Assembly: GCA_030036975.1 (NCBI GenBank)
Contig: JASHSE010000276.1
Coordinates: 1-5,793, forward strand
DNA from: Xanthobacteraceae bacterium
GTDB lineage: Bacteria; Pseudomonadota; Alphaproteobacteria; Rhizobiales; Xanthobacteraceae
Direction: 5' to 3'
DNA length: 5,793 nt
Shown: positions 1-5,541 of the stretch, piece by piece
How positions within the stretch are numbered: position 1 is the stretch's first letter
Layout: the number at the start of each line of letters is the position of its first letter
Program-made: the position numbers and the translations under genes
Notes under the pieces: generated by a model
What the model was told of the DNA's origin: nothing
What the model saw: only the letters and a program-made list of their open reading frames with translations
The model's database searches: none

Positions 1-23
1 CGGGTGGTTTCAGTCCAAACCAT
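1..23 (-). CDS. Transposase, IS5 family, N-terminal fragment (first 7-8 codons)
   Basis: An ATG at 23-21 opens a frame reading MVWTETT plus a CGN codon (Arg) cut by the window edge. Many IS5-family (IS1031/IS427-like) transposases of alphaproteobacteria begin with (M)WTETTR, usually followed by P and a DGLRYASD-like stretch; this is recalled family knowledge. The start is well supported by a near-ideal Shine-Dalgarno sequence. The DDE catalytic domain would lie beyond the edge, so it cannot be judged whether the gene is intact. Eight residues are little to go on. A different short-headed protein such as a GcrA-like regulator cannot be excluded by sequence alone, but the IS-like boundary at 102 favours a transposase. 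Confidence 0.55.
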
Positions 24-27
24 TGTG

Positions 28-35
28 ACCTCCTT
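28..35 (-). promoter_or_regulatory. Strong Shine-Dalgarno site for the left-edge transposase
   Basis: Minus-strand AAGGAGGT (35-28) is an uninterrupted eight-base match to the anti-Shine-Dalgarno end of 16S rRNA. Five bases separate the AGGAGG core from the ATG at 23. It is the strongest ribosome site in the window and is the main reason for calling a gene start so close to the edge. Confidence 0.8.
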
Positions 36-102
36 CGAATCTCCGCAAATCCAAAGGAATCACAAAGCGCTGAAATCACTCAATGCTTTTTCGGCCAAAC
101 TC

Positions 103-198
103 TGAGGCGCGCGCCGCAGGCGCGCCTCGAAGGATGCAGGCCGATGCGCCGCGGCCTGCATCCTTCGAGGGCCGCTTCGCGGCCACCTCAGGATGAGG
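103..198. repeat. Two inverted copies of a palindromic intergenic repeat (composite hairpin)
   Basis: The arms at 125-142 and 153-170 are perfect reverse complements (GGCCTGCATCCTTCGAGG read outward), separated by a 10-nt spacer. Each arm continues outward into its own small hairpin and then into CCTCA. Copy A (minus, 142 to 103) has a 9-bp stem pairing 104-112 with 120-128. Copy B (plus, 153 to 198) has a stem GGCCGC/GCGGCC at 170-175/179-184 with a TTC loop, then CCTCAGGATGAGG (186-198), itself a 5-bp hairpin. Similar elements with CCTTCGAG and CCTCAGGATGAGG ends are common between genes in Bradyrhizobium-like genomes. The repeat starts 19 nt after the permease stop, so it may also act as a 3' RNA structure, but no U-tract marks it as a terminator. 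Confidence 0.85.
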
Positions 199-217
199 AG
201 ATCAAGTGAGAGCCAGG

Positions 218-1729
218 TTATGCGGGCGAAGGCGTCGTCGCCTGTATTTGCAGCCGGCTGTGCCGTATCCCGTAGAGCGCGTAGAGGGCGATGCCGATGA
301 CGAGCCAAATGACGAAGCGCAGCCAGGTGGCGAGCGGCAGGCCGGCCATCAGAAACAGCGCGGCGAGCGTGCCGAGCGGCGCGATCACATAAACGGCCGG
401 CGCGCGGAACGGACGCGCCAGGTCCGGCCGTTTGATGCGCAGCACCAGCACGCCGGCGCAGACGATGGCAAACGCGAACAGCGTGCCGATGCTGACCAGT
501 TCGCCGACCAGGCCGATCGGCAGAAAGCCGGCGAGCACGGTGACCACGGAACCGGTGATGATGGTGGTGACATAGGGCGTACGGAAGCGCGGGTGGACCT
601 TGGCGGCGAGCGGCGGCAACAGGCCGTCGCGTGCCATGGAATAAAAGATGCGCGGCTGGCCGAGCAGCAGCACCAGAATGACCGAGGTCAGCCCGAGCAC
701 GATGCCGAATTTCACGAACGGCGCCAGCCACGTCAGCCCGGTGGCGTCGATGCCGACGGCGATCGGATCGGGCACGTTGAGCTTGTCGTAGGCGACGATA
801 CCGGTGAGCACGAAGCCGACCGCGACATAGAGCACGGTGCAGATCACGAGCGATCCCAAAATGCCGATCGGCATGTCGCGCTTGGGATCGTTGGCTTCCT
901 GCGCCGCGGTCGACACCGCGTCGAAGCCGATATAGGCGAAGAACACCACGGCGGCGCCGCGCAGGATGCCGCTCAATCCGTACTGGCCCGGACCGATATT
1001 GGGCGGCATGAAGGCACCGTGCGGATTGCTCGCCGTCACCCAATGCGCCGGCGACACGTACGGCGCCGCGGCGGCGATGAAGGCGATGATGATGGCGAGC
1101 TTGATGGCGACGATCACATTATTGACGCGCGCGGATTCGTGCACGCCGACGACGAGCAGCACGGTGATGGCGACGATCACCGCCATGGCCGGGACGTTGA
1201 TCACTGCGCCGGTCGATTGCCAGGCGCCGTGCGCGGCGTCGTAGGCGAGCGGCGAGCCCGCATAGGCGGCCGGGATGACCACGCCGAAGTCTTTGAGAAA
1301 GCTCACCGCGTAGCCGGACCAGCCGATCGCCACGGTGGTGGCGCCCAGCGCATATTCCAGGATCAAATCCCAGCCGATGATCCAGGCGATCAACTCGCCC
1401 AAGGTCGCGTACGCATAGGTGTAGGCGCTGCCGGCGATCGGCACGGTCGAGGCCATCTCGGCATAGCACAGGCCGGCGAACGCGCAGGCGGCGGCGCCGA
1501 GCACGAACGACAGCGTGATCGCCGGCCCGGCATTGGCGGCGGCGGCATGGCCGGTGAGCACGAAAATGCCGGCGCCGATGATGGCGCCGATGCCGAGCGA
1601 GACCAGATTAAGCGCCGACAGCCGGCGCTTGAGCGGGACGCCGTCATGCGTGGTCAGGCTTTGCAGGTCCGGCTCGGCCGCTTCGGCCGCCAATGCGTCA
1701 AGCGGTTTGCGGAGCCAAATCCGCGCCAT
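218..1729 (-). CDS. APC-superfamily amino acid permease (cationic amino acid transporter-like)
   Basis: This is a 503-residue integral membrane protein predicted to import amino acids by ion-coupled symport or exchange. The N-terminus MARIWLRKPLD and an acidic stretch precede TM1, which carries GIGAIIGAGIFVLTG (46-60), the unwound substrate-binding segment of APC/LeuT-fold transporters. FFAYIGFDAVSTAAQE followed by NDPKRDMP (263-287) is the TM6 to TM7 region typical of CAT/YfnA-like members. About 12 hydrophobic segments fill the length, which is normal for the family. The ATG at 1729 is preferred because the family typically starts shortly before (R)KPLD. An in-frame TTG at 1789 would add 20 arginine-rich residues not typical of the family. 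Neither start has a good ribosome site; an AGGAGC lies about 20 nt upstream of the ATG, too far to serve it. The gene lies 98 nt after cydB, so it may be read through from it or have its own promoter. The substrate is not predictable beyond a cationic or neutral amino acid. Confidence 0.9.
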   Translation of the reverse strand: MARIWLRKPLDALAAEAAEPDLQSLTTHDGVPLKRRLSALNLVSLGIGAIIGAGIFVLTGHAAAANAGPAITLSFVLGAAACAFAGLCYAEMASTVPIAGSAYTYAYATLGELIAWIIGWDLILEYALGATTVAIGWSGYAVSFLKDFGVVIPAAYAGSPLAYDAAHGAWQSTGAVINVPAMAVIVAITVLLVVGVHESARVNNVIVAIKLAIIIAFIAAAAPYVSPAHWVTASNPHGAFMPPNIGPGQYGLSGILRGAAVVFFAYIGFDAVSTAAQEANDPKRDMPIGILGSLVICTVLYVAVGFVLTGIVAYDKLNVPDPIAVGIDATGLTWLAPFVKFGIVLGLTSVILVLLLGQPRIFYSMARDGLLPPLAAKVHPRFRTPYVTTIITGSVVTVLAGFLPIGLVGELVSIGTLFAFAIVCAGVLVLRIKRPDLARPFRAPAVYVIAPLGTLAALFLMAGLPLATWLRFVIWLVIGIALYALYGIRHSRLQIQATTPSPA

Positions 1730-1827
1730 CGCAATCCGCGCCGTAGCGGCGCTCCTGAAAACGCGTCGTCGCCGACGGATATAACGCAAGCCGCGCCGTT
1801 AAGGTTGCGGCCGCCCACCACGACAGG

Positions 1828-2838
1828 TCAGGGACGATAGCCGACGTCGCCGCGGACCTTGCCGCGGAACACCCAATAGGACCAGGCGGTGTACATGAGA
1901 ATGACCGGGAGCAGAAACAGCGTGCCGACCAGGAGGAAGGCCTGCGTGCTCTCCGGCGCGGCGGCCTGCCAGAGCGTGTAGCGATAGGGCACGATCATCG
2001 GCCACAGGCTGATGGCGATGCCGAGGAACGACATCAGAAAGAGGCCGATGGCGCCGAGAAACGGCAGCAATTCGTAGCGGTGCGTGAGCGCGTACCATTC
2101 CACGACCGCAATCACCGCGGTGATGATCGGCACCGGCGCCAGCAAGGCGATATCGGGCCAACTGAACCAGCGCTGCGCGATGCCGGCATTGGCGAGCGGC
2201 GTCCACACGCTGACGACGACGATCCCGGCCAAGACCCCGATCAGGCACAGCCGTCCCGCCCGCCGCGCCCAATCCTGCAAGGCGCCTTCGGTCTTGAGGA
2301 CGAGCCAGGCCGCGCCGAGCAGCGCGTAGCCGGCCAATAGCGCGACGCCGACAACAAAGGCAAACGGCGTTGCGAAGTCGAACGAGCCGCCGCCAAATTG
2401 CCGGCCGTCGACCTTGAAACCCTGAATGAAGGCGCCGAGCACGACGCCCTGTGCGATGGTGGCGAGGATCGAGCCGGCGCAGAACGCGCCGTCCCAGAAC
2501 CGGCGCAGCCGCTCGTGCCTGAAGCGGAATTCGAAGGCGACGCCGCGAAAGATCAGCGCCAGCAGCATGACCAGAATGGGGAAGTAGACCGCCGGAATGA
2601 TGATCGCGAAGGCGAGCGGAAACGCCGTCAGCAGGCCGAGCCCGCCGAACACCAGCCACGTCTCGTTGCCGTCCCACACCGGCGCGACCGAATCCATAAT
2701 GGCGTTGCGCATCGATTGATCCGGCGCCAAGCCGTACAGCATGCCGACGCCGAGATCGAAACCGTCGAACACGACGTAATAGAACACCGCCAGCGCCAGC
2801 AGCACGGTCCACACCGGTACAAGATCGAGAACCTCCAT
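1828..2838 (-). CDS. cydB: Cytochrome bd-type (CioB-like) quinol oxidase, subunit II
   Basis: This 336-residue polytopic inner-membrane protein is the structural partner of CydA in the terminal oxidase that reduces oxygen to water using quinol. Recognisable family blocks are DGFDLGVGML (25-34) in the first transmembrane segment and PVWDGNETWL (53-62), followed by GLGLLTAFP. The length fits CioB-type subunits, and roughly eight or nine hydrophobic segments are visible. The start is fixed by GAGG five bases upstream and by the MEVLDLVPVWTVLLALAVFYY N-terminus. The open frame extends a further 45 codons upstream, but that stretch is arginine- and proline-rich and overlaps the end of cydA, so it is not coding. 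The gene starts 7 nt after the cydA stop. No small cydX-like gene is evident after it. Confidence 0.95.
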   Translation of the reverse strand: MEVLDLVPVWTVLLALAVFYYVVFDGFDLGVGMLYGLAPDQSMRNAIMDSVAPVWDGNETWLVFGGLGLLTAFPLAFAIIIPAVYFPILVMLLALIFRGVAFEFRFRHERLRRFWDGAFCAGSILATIAQGVVLGAFIQGFKVDGRQFGGGSFDFATPFAFVVGVALLAGYALLGAAWLVLKTEGALQDWARRAGRLCLIGVLAGIVVVSVWTPLANAGIAQRWFSWPDIALLAPVPIITAVIAVVEWYALTHRYELLPFLGAIGLFLMSFLGIAISLWPMIVPYRYTLWQAAAPESTQAFLLVGTLFLLPVILMYTAWSYWVFRGKVRGDVGYRP

Positions 2839-2843
2839 CGCAT

Positions 2844-2848
2844 CCTCA
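2844..2848 (-). promoter_or_regulatory. cydB ribosome site overlapping the cydA stop codon
   Basis: The minus strand reads TGAGG at 2848-2844: the TGA stop of cydA shares its GA with the GAGG Shine-Dalgarno of cydB, and five bases then lead to the cydB ATG. This layout usually gives translational coupling and keeps the two subunits in balance. It also rules out the longer upstream start for cydB. Confidence 0.75.
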
Positions 2849-4243
2849 CCGCGGCGAATTGGGAACGGCCCGGGCGGCGCTCTCGAACGGCTGGCTCGGC
2901 AACCCGCCCTCGTGCCGATGCGGCAAGCCCGGAGCCAGCGGACCGCTGCGCACGAGGGCCGCCATGACCGCAATGCCGGTCGGATACATGATCAGATACA
3001 CGGCCACATAGCAAACAAACGAAATGACGACGTCCGTTCCGGTGAGCGATGGGGATACTGAATCGGCGGTGCGCAGGAGCCCATAGACGGTCCACGGCTG
3101 GCGCCCGACCTCCGTCGTTATCCAACCGCAGATCACCGCGATAAAACCGAGCGGCGCGGTGTACTGCAGCAGCCAAAGAAACCGCGACGACTGCCACAAC
3201 CGGCGGCGCCACCGCATAACCTGCCCGGCAGCAACGACGAACAGCATGATGAAGGCGATGGCGACCATGATGCGGAAGCAGAAAAACGGCGGGCCGACCG
3301 GCGGCCGCTGGTCGGGCGGCCATTCCTTGAGGCCCTTGATCCTGCCGCTCCAGGAATGGGTGAGAATGAGGCTGCCGAGATCGGGAATCTCGACGTCGTC
3401 GTGCATCGTGGCGTGGGCGTCGTCGGGGATGCCGAACACCGTCAGCGGCACGGGATCGACGGTGTCGTAGCGGCCCTCGATCGCGGCCAGCTTGGCCGGC
3501 TGATATTCGAGCGTGTTGAGGCCGTGCTGATCGCCGAGAAACATCTGCAGCGGCACCAGCACGATCAGAAGATCGAGCGCCATGCGGATCATCATGCGCG
3601 CGTCGTCCGGCGCCCGCTGCCGCCGCAGCAGCCAAGCCCCGACGCCCATCACGACGAACGCAGTCGTGATGTAAAAGGCGGTCACGGTGTGCAGCAACCG
3701 ATAGGGAAACGATGGATTGAAGATGATGGCGAGCCAGTCGACCGGCTCGAACCGGCCGTCGACCAGCTTGTAGCCTTGCGGCGTCTGCATCCATGAATTG
3801 GTCGCCAGAATCCAGAACGACGACAACAGCGTGCCGAAAGCGACCATCACCGCCGCGAAGAAATGCGCCCAGGCCGGCACCAGGCGGCGGCCGAACAACA
3901 GCACGCCGAGAAACGACGCTTCCAGGAAGAACGCCATCAGGCCTTCATAGGCCAAGAGCGGCGACAGCACGGCGGCGGTCGCGTCGGTGAAGCGGCTCCA
4001 ATTGGTGCCGAACTGGAACGGCATGACGATGCCGGAGACGACTCCCATGCCGAACGACACGGCGAAAATGCGGGTCCAGAATGCCGAAATGCGCAACCAG
4101 ATGTCGCGGCCGGTGAAGAACGCCAGGCCCTCCAGCACGACGATGTAGGAAGCGAGCCCGACGGTGAACGCCGGCAACAGGATGTGCCAGGAAATCACCC
4201 AGGCCCATTGCAGCCGCGACAGCAATACCGGATCCAAAGTCAT
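2846..4243 (-). CDS. cydA: Cytochrome bd-type quinol oxidase subunit I, short Q-loop (CioA-like)
   Basis: This is the 465-residue haem-bearing subunit of a bd-type terminal oxidase in the inner membrane. Residues matching known E. coli CydA sites are His20 (H19, haem ligand), Glu100 and Glu108 in EGLMAFFLE (E99, E107), His185 in LLHTVTAF (H186, haem b558), Lys251 and Glu256 in KLAAIE (K252, E257, quinol site), Met326 in FRIMVA (M393, haem b558) and GRQPW (380-384). From the KLAAIE lysine to the b558 methionine is 75 residues, against 141 in E. coli. The Q-loop is therefore the short kind found in CioA and many non-enteric bd oxidases. All ligands are present, so the protein should be active. 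The ATG at 4243 has GGAAGG five bases upstream. The C-terminal 30 or so residues are polar and variable. Low-oxygen control is usual for the family, but I see no clear FNR/FixK box upstream. Confidence 0.96.
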   Translation of the reverse strand: MTLDPVLLSRLQWAWVISWHILLPAFTVGLASYIVVLEGLAFFTGRDIWLRISAFWTRIFAVSFGMGVVSGIVMPFQFGTNWSRFTDATAAVLSPLLAYEGLMAFFLEASFLGVLLFGRRLVPAWAHFFAAVMVAFGTLLSSFWILATNSWMQTPQGYKLVDGRFEPVDWLAIIFNPSFPYRLLHTVTAFYITTAFVVMGVGAWLLRRQRAPDDARMMIRMALDLLIVLVPLQMFLGDQHGLNTLEYQPAKLAAIEGRYDTVDPVPLTVFGIPDDAHATMHDDVEIPDLGSLILTHSWSGRIKGLKEWPPDQRPPVGPPFFCFRIMVAIAFIMLFVVAAGQVMRWRRRLWQSSRFLWLLQYTAPLGFIAVICGWITTEVGRQPWTVYGLLRTADSVSPSLTGTDVVISFVCYVAVYLIMYPTGIAVMAALVRSGPLAPGLPHRHEGGLPSQPFESAARAVPNSPR

Positions 4244-4360
4244 GGCGGCCTTCCGAACGCGACGCGAGCCCTCCGCAATAGGGCTACATCATTTTTTGAG
4301 CGCTCGATAGTGCGCCGGCCGCGGTCTCGATGCGGCCTTCGCAACCGCCAATGCGGTGGA
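4244..4360 (-). promoter_or_regulatory. Binding-protein gene to cydA intergenic region with three small hairpins
   Basis: This gap is the only room for a dedicated cydA promoter. In transcription order it holds three stems: ACCGC/GCGGT (4344-4357, CAAT loop) four bases after the upstream stop, GGCCGC/GCGGCC (4317-4337, 9-nt loop) and AGCCCT/AGGGCT (4267-4285, 7-nt loop). The cydA ribosome site GGAAGG follows at 4254-4249. The first two could end or slow transcription of the upstream gene but lack a U-tract. An A-run (4297-4292) is the only AT-rich stretch, so a promoter would most likely lie around it. I could not pick out convincing -35 and -10 boxes, or a TTGAT-N4-ATCAA site. Confidence 0.4.
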
Positions 4361-5407
4361 TCACTCCACCTTCTTCTGATAAGGCCCGAGCACCTTCGTC
4401 GCCGCGTGGACATAGGACAGATCGATCACGTCGTTGACCGTGACCTTGCCGTCGATCTGGCCGGCGTCCTTGAAATACTGCCAGGCCATCTGCAGCGCCG
4501 GCACGTTGAGTTCGCCATCGGGATCGACGATTTGCGAGATGATGGCGCGGTGCACTGCCGGATCCTTGATGAACGAATATTTGACCAGGATGTCGATCAC
4601 GGCATCGGCGTTGGGGCCGGCGATATGGCCGCCCTTGAGCGCATCGTCGTAGAAGCGGATCGCCTTGACCAGCGCGATCATGAATTTGTTGGCGGTTTGC
4701 TTTTCCTTGGCGAATTTCGGGCTGAAGAAGATCACCGCCGTCTGGAAGCCGGGGAAAATCTCGTCGGCGGTGACCAGCTTCCTGGCGACGCCAAGCTGCA
4801 ACAGCTTGGTCACGGTCGGCTCGACGGTGAGACTGGCATCGATGCCCTTGTTGGCATAGGCCGCGATCTGATTGGGAAAGCCGAGATAAACCGGATCGAT
4901 GTCCTTGATGCTCAGGCCGACTTTCGTCAGGGCGTAGTTGATCAGCGCGTCTTCGCTGTTGCCCTTGGCGGAAATCGCCACTTTGAGGCCCTTGAAGTCT
5001 TTGAGGCTCTTGACCCTGCCGCTGTCGATGAGGTCGCTGCGCACCATGATGTTTTCAAAACTGTAATTCTTGGTGTTGCGCGCCTTGTCGGCGACGATTT
5101 TGATGCCGAGGCCGCGCTCGACCGCGTTGTAAAGGCCGGCCGAGGTGGCGCCCGACCCGACGTCGATCTCGCCGGAGCTCAGCGACGGGATCGCCTTGGC
5201 GGCCGAATCGAAGCGGACGAATTTCACCTTCAGCCCCTGCTCGGCGAAGTAGCCGTTGGCGTCGGCGATGAACAGCGGCGCATCGCTCGCCGCGCCGATG
5301 GTGCCGATGGTCAAGTCCTGCGCCTGCGCGCGGGCGGCCATGGCGGTCATTGCCACGACGGCCGCCGTAGCCACCAGCCAGGTTTGAATCTTTCTCATCG
5401 ACGCCAT
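4361..5407 (-). CDS. Periplasmic ABC substrate-binding protein, NMT1/SsuA (NitT/TauT) type
   Basis: This 348-residue exported protein should capture a small solute for an ABC importer. Residues 1-29 form a Sec signal peptide: Arg-Lys at 5-6, a hydrophobic core around 9-25 and a cleavage site after AQA (27-29). There is no lipobox cysteine, so the protein should be soluble in the periplasm. The mature protein starts QDLTIGTIG and shows family hallmarks: APLFIADANGYFAEQGL (43-59) and SGEIDVGSG (78-86), then a two-lobe fold with a DASLTVEPT stretch in the second half. Length is normal. The ATG at 5407 is chosen because GGGAGG lies six bases upstream; the ATG at 5398 has no such site. No permease or ATPase gene adjoins it in the window. 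The family handles nitrate, sulfonates, thiamine precursors, aromatics and others, and I cannot name the ligand. Confidence 0.9.
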   Translation of the reverse strand: MASMRKIQTWLVATAAVVAMTAMAARAQAQDLTIGTIGAASDAPLFIADANGYFAEQGLKVKFVRFDSAAKAIPSLSSGEIDVGSGATSAGLYNAVERGLGIKIVADKARNTKNYSFENIMVRSDLIDSGRVKSLKDFKGLKVAISAKGNSEDALINYALTKVGLSIKDIDPVYLGFPNQIAAYANKGIDASLTVEPTVTKLLQLGVARKLVTADEIFPGFQTAVIFFSPKFAKEKQTANKFMIALVKAIRFYDDALKGGHIAGPNADAVIDILVKYSFIKDPAVHRAIISQIVDPDGELNVPALQMAWQYFKDAGQIDGKVTVNDVIDLSYVHAATKVLGPYQKKVE

Positions 5408-5413
5408 TTCAAT

Positions 5414-5419
5414 CCTCCC
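5414..5419 (-). promoter_or_regulatory. Shine-Dalgarno site of the substrate-binding protein gene
   Basis: Minus-strand GGGAGG with a six-base spacer precedes the ATG at 5407 and decides that start over the ATG three codons downstream. Only 15 bases separate this site from the outer arm of the adjoining long palindrome. Confidence 0.8.
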
Positions 5420-5434
5420 AACCCTCGCTCAAAT

Positions 5435-5498
5435 TCCGCTCGTCCCCGCGCAAGCGGGGACCCAGTTCTGGATTCCCGCTTGCGCGGGAATGAGCGGA
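5435..5498. repeat. Long palindromic repeat made of two mirrored 8-bp hairpins
   Basis: The two halves, 5435-5465 and 5468-5498, are inverted copies around a TT centre, differing at four positions. Each half contains its own perfect hairpin: an 8-bp stem at 5442-5449/5454-5461 with a GCAA loop, and an 8-bp stem at 5472-5479/5484-5491 with a TTGC loop. Elements built from CCCGC-GCAA-GCGGG and CCAG/CTGG are widespread intergenic repeats in proteobacteria, including Bradyrhizobium relatives. It lies 43 nt beyond the dehydrogenase stop and 27 nt before the next start codon, so it would form a stable structure in any read-through RNA. It may protect or end the upstream transcript. It has no U-tract on either side. 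Confidence 0.88.
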
Positions 5499-5541
5499 AC
5501 GTAACACGCGTCCGCTTGCCTCGCCTGCGATACCGATGCGC

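Larger units (their letters stand above)
1..102 (-). mobile_element. End of an IS5-family insertion sequence (partial, runs off left edge)
   Basis: This is the upstream end of a probable IS element, carrying the start of a transposase read toward the left edge. The outer limit is placed at 102/103. Reading minus from 102, the sequence GAGTTTGGCCGAAAAAGC looks like a terminal inverted repeat, and it is preceded by TCA (105-103), which fits the TNA target duplication of the IS1031 group of IS5. The neighbouring palindromic repeat is interrupted at exactly this point, which independently supports the boundary to within one base. About 79 nt separate the proposed tip from the transposase start, a reasonable length for a leader. 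The second inverted repeat and most of the element lie outside the window, so family and boundary are inferred. Confidence 0.55.

Noticed and set aside
70..83. FNR/FixK-like site TTGAG-TGAT-TTCAG on the minus strand
   Set aside because: It matches only 7 of 10 consensus positions, lies inside the presumed IS end, and is too close to the ATG for a normal activator position.
60..1043. 327-residue minus-strand frame across the repeat, the permease end and the IS tip
   Set aside because: It is an Arg/His-rich shadow in another frame of the permease that also runs through the palindromic repeat.
1764..1777. CGTCG/CGACG stem-loop between cydB and the permease as a terminator
   Set aside because: It is only five pairs with no U-tract, which is expected by chance in such GC-rich sequence.
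206..1840. 544-residue open frame on the plus strand opposite the permease
   Set aside because: It is rich in Arg, Asp, His, Glu and Gln with no domain pattern and mirrors the permease codons. It is a typical high-GC antisense shadow, and it crosses the permease to cydB gap without a matching start signal.
1799..2812. 337-residue minus-strand frame overlapping cydB
   Set aside because: It is an out-of-frame, Arg-rich reading of cydB; the correct frame shows the full CydB signature.
2839..2973. 45-codon N-terminal extension of cydB
   Set aside because: It overlaps the cydA coding end, has unlike composition, and the internal ATG has a ribosome site and the family N-terminus.
2628..3794. 388-residue minus-strand frame overlapping cydA and cydB
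   Set aside because: It is an alternative frame of the cydA/cydB region, Arg/Ala-rich, and is incompatible with the strongly conserved CydA and CydB proteins.
4267..4297. Hairpin followed by a T-run on the plus strand, resembling a terminator
   Set aside because: No plus-strand gene ends here, and about six bases separate the stem from the T-run. On the coding strand the same DNA is an A-run in the cydA leader.
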